Shown: one piece after another, positions 31,180 to 31,423 of the stretch
Numbering within the stretch: position 1 is the stretch's first letter
Layout: each line of letters begins with the position of its first letter
The notes under the pieces: generated by a model
The model's input: only the letters and a program-made list of their open reading frames with translations
Databases searched by the model: none
What the model was told of the DNA's origin: nothing
Assembly: GCA_964353935.1 (NCBI GenBank)
Contig: CAYGXL010000015.1
Location: forward strand, 1 to 31,423
Direction of reading: 5' to 3'
Length of the DNA: 31,423 bases
DNA from: JAOUJD01 sp964353935
Lineage (GTDB): Bacteria; Pseudomonadota; Gammaproteobacteria; Burkholderiales; Burkholderiaceae_F
Made by a program: the position numbers and the translations under genes

Positions 31180-31191
31180 GCTCTTTAAAAA
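31180..31191 (+). promoter_or_regulatory. boxA antitermination site in the rRNA leader
   Basis: GCTCTTTAAAAA matches the boxA element bound by NusB/NusE (S10), which lets polymerase pass Rho termination in rRNA operons. A short stem (TAAGTG ... CGCTTA, about 31203-31220) follows and could be a boxB/boxC-like element. Confidence 0.85.
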
Positions 31192-31371
31192 CGAAACAGC
31201 CGATAAGTGTGGGCGCTTAATGAGGGCGCAACCGGCACGTGGAGTCTCACGACGAAGCGCGCCGGCATGCTCAAACCATAAGTGCTCACGCAAGGAAGAA
31301 GAGGAAATCATCCCGATGGCAACATCGAGATGTCCTCGATTCCAGCGAGAGGAATCAAGCACACAGAATCG

Positions 31372-31423
31372 AACTGAAGAGTTTGATCCTGGCTCAGATT
31401 GAACGCTGGCGGCATGCCTTACA
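31372..31423 (+). rRNA. 16S ribosomal RNA, 5' end only
   Basis: The sequence from AACTGAAGAGTTTGATCCTG onwards is the conserved start of 16S rRNA, followed by GCTCAGATTGAACGCTGG and GGCATGCCTTACA. The gene runs off the right edge. The 5' end is set by comparison with the E. coli mature end and may be off by a few bases. Confidence 0.97.

Noticed and set aside
30802..31362. Open frame of 186 codons on the minus strand in the rRNA leader
   Set aside because: It covers the rRNA promoter and boxA and has no recognisable domain.
1..31423. CRISPR arrays, insertion sequences, prophage or integron
   Set aside because: No regularly spaced repeats, transposase, integrase or phage genes were found.

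Overview
The window is GC-rich and reads as the chromosome of a betaproteobacterium, most likely Burkholderiales. The evidence is the gene order mltA / small membrane protein / apaG / rpe / gph / trpE / trpG / trpD / trpC, the presence of DsbC, ApaG and UbiH/Coq6-type genes, and the 16S rRNA start at the right edge, which has the usual proteobacterial 5' sequence. No prophage, insertion sequence, CRISPR array or toxin cluster was found. Nearly all the coding content is core metabolism and transport. A run of 100 N (12496-12595) is an assembly gap that removes the start of mltA.

Layout. (1) Positions 1-3967, minus strand: a peptide/nickel-type (Dpp/Opp) ABC importer in the order binding protein, permease B, permease C, ATPase (ATPase cut by the window edge). 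Very stable hairpins lie between the binding-protein gene and the first permease gene. (2) 4132-4752: an exported isochorismatase-fold protein that lacks the catalytic cysteine, followed by a clean terminator. (3) 4930-9056: a complete general L-amino-acid importer, aapJ-aapQ-aapM-aapP. (4) 9158-9292, minus strand: tRNA-Phe(GAA). Next to it is a 30-nt sequence that preserves only the acceptor stem, most of the T stem and the CCA end of the same tRNA. (5) 9400-12495: a ubiquinone-pathway type FAD hydroxylase, dsbC, and the convergent mltA.

(6) 12662-19434: a 35-residue membrane protein, apaG (divergent), then rpe-gph, a tryptophan leader peptide with Trp-Trp and a third Trp codon, trpE-trpG-trpD-trpC, and ung overlapping trpC. 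The leader implies that trpEGDC is controlled by ribosome stalling at Trp codons, but no U-tract terminator is visible, so the mechanism is open. (7) 19453-25579, minus strand: an M61 peptidase with a PDZ domain, a DUF599 membrane protein, an APC amino-acid permease, a signal-peptide-bearing SAM methyltransferase and an AcuI-type acrylyl-CoA reductase. (8) 25807-30815, plus strand: hemY-type protoporphyrinogen oxidase, a large PAS-GAF-GGDEF-EAL protein and an enoyl-CoA hydratase. (9) 30816-31423: an rRNA operon promoter, boxA antitermination site and the first bases of 16S rRNA.

The most unusual signals are the tRNA-Phe minihelix, the tryptophan leader without a canonical terminator, the two exported proteins with unexpected biochemistry (a cysteine-less isochorismatase fold and a methyltransferase with a signal peptide), and a terminator that almost touches the start of the APC permease gene. 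All functions are assigned from reading motifs and family knowledge; no database search was run.
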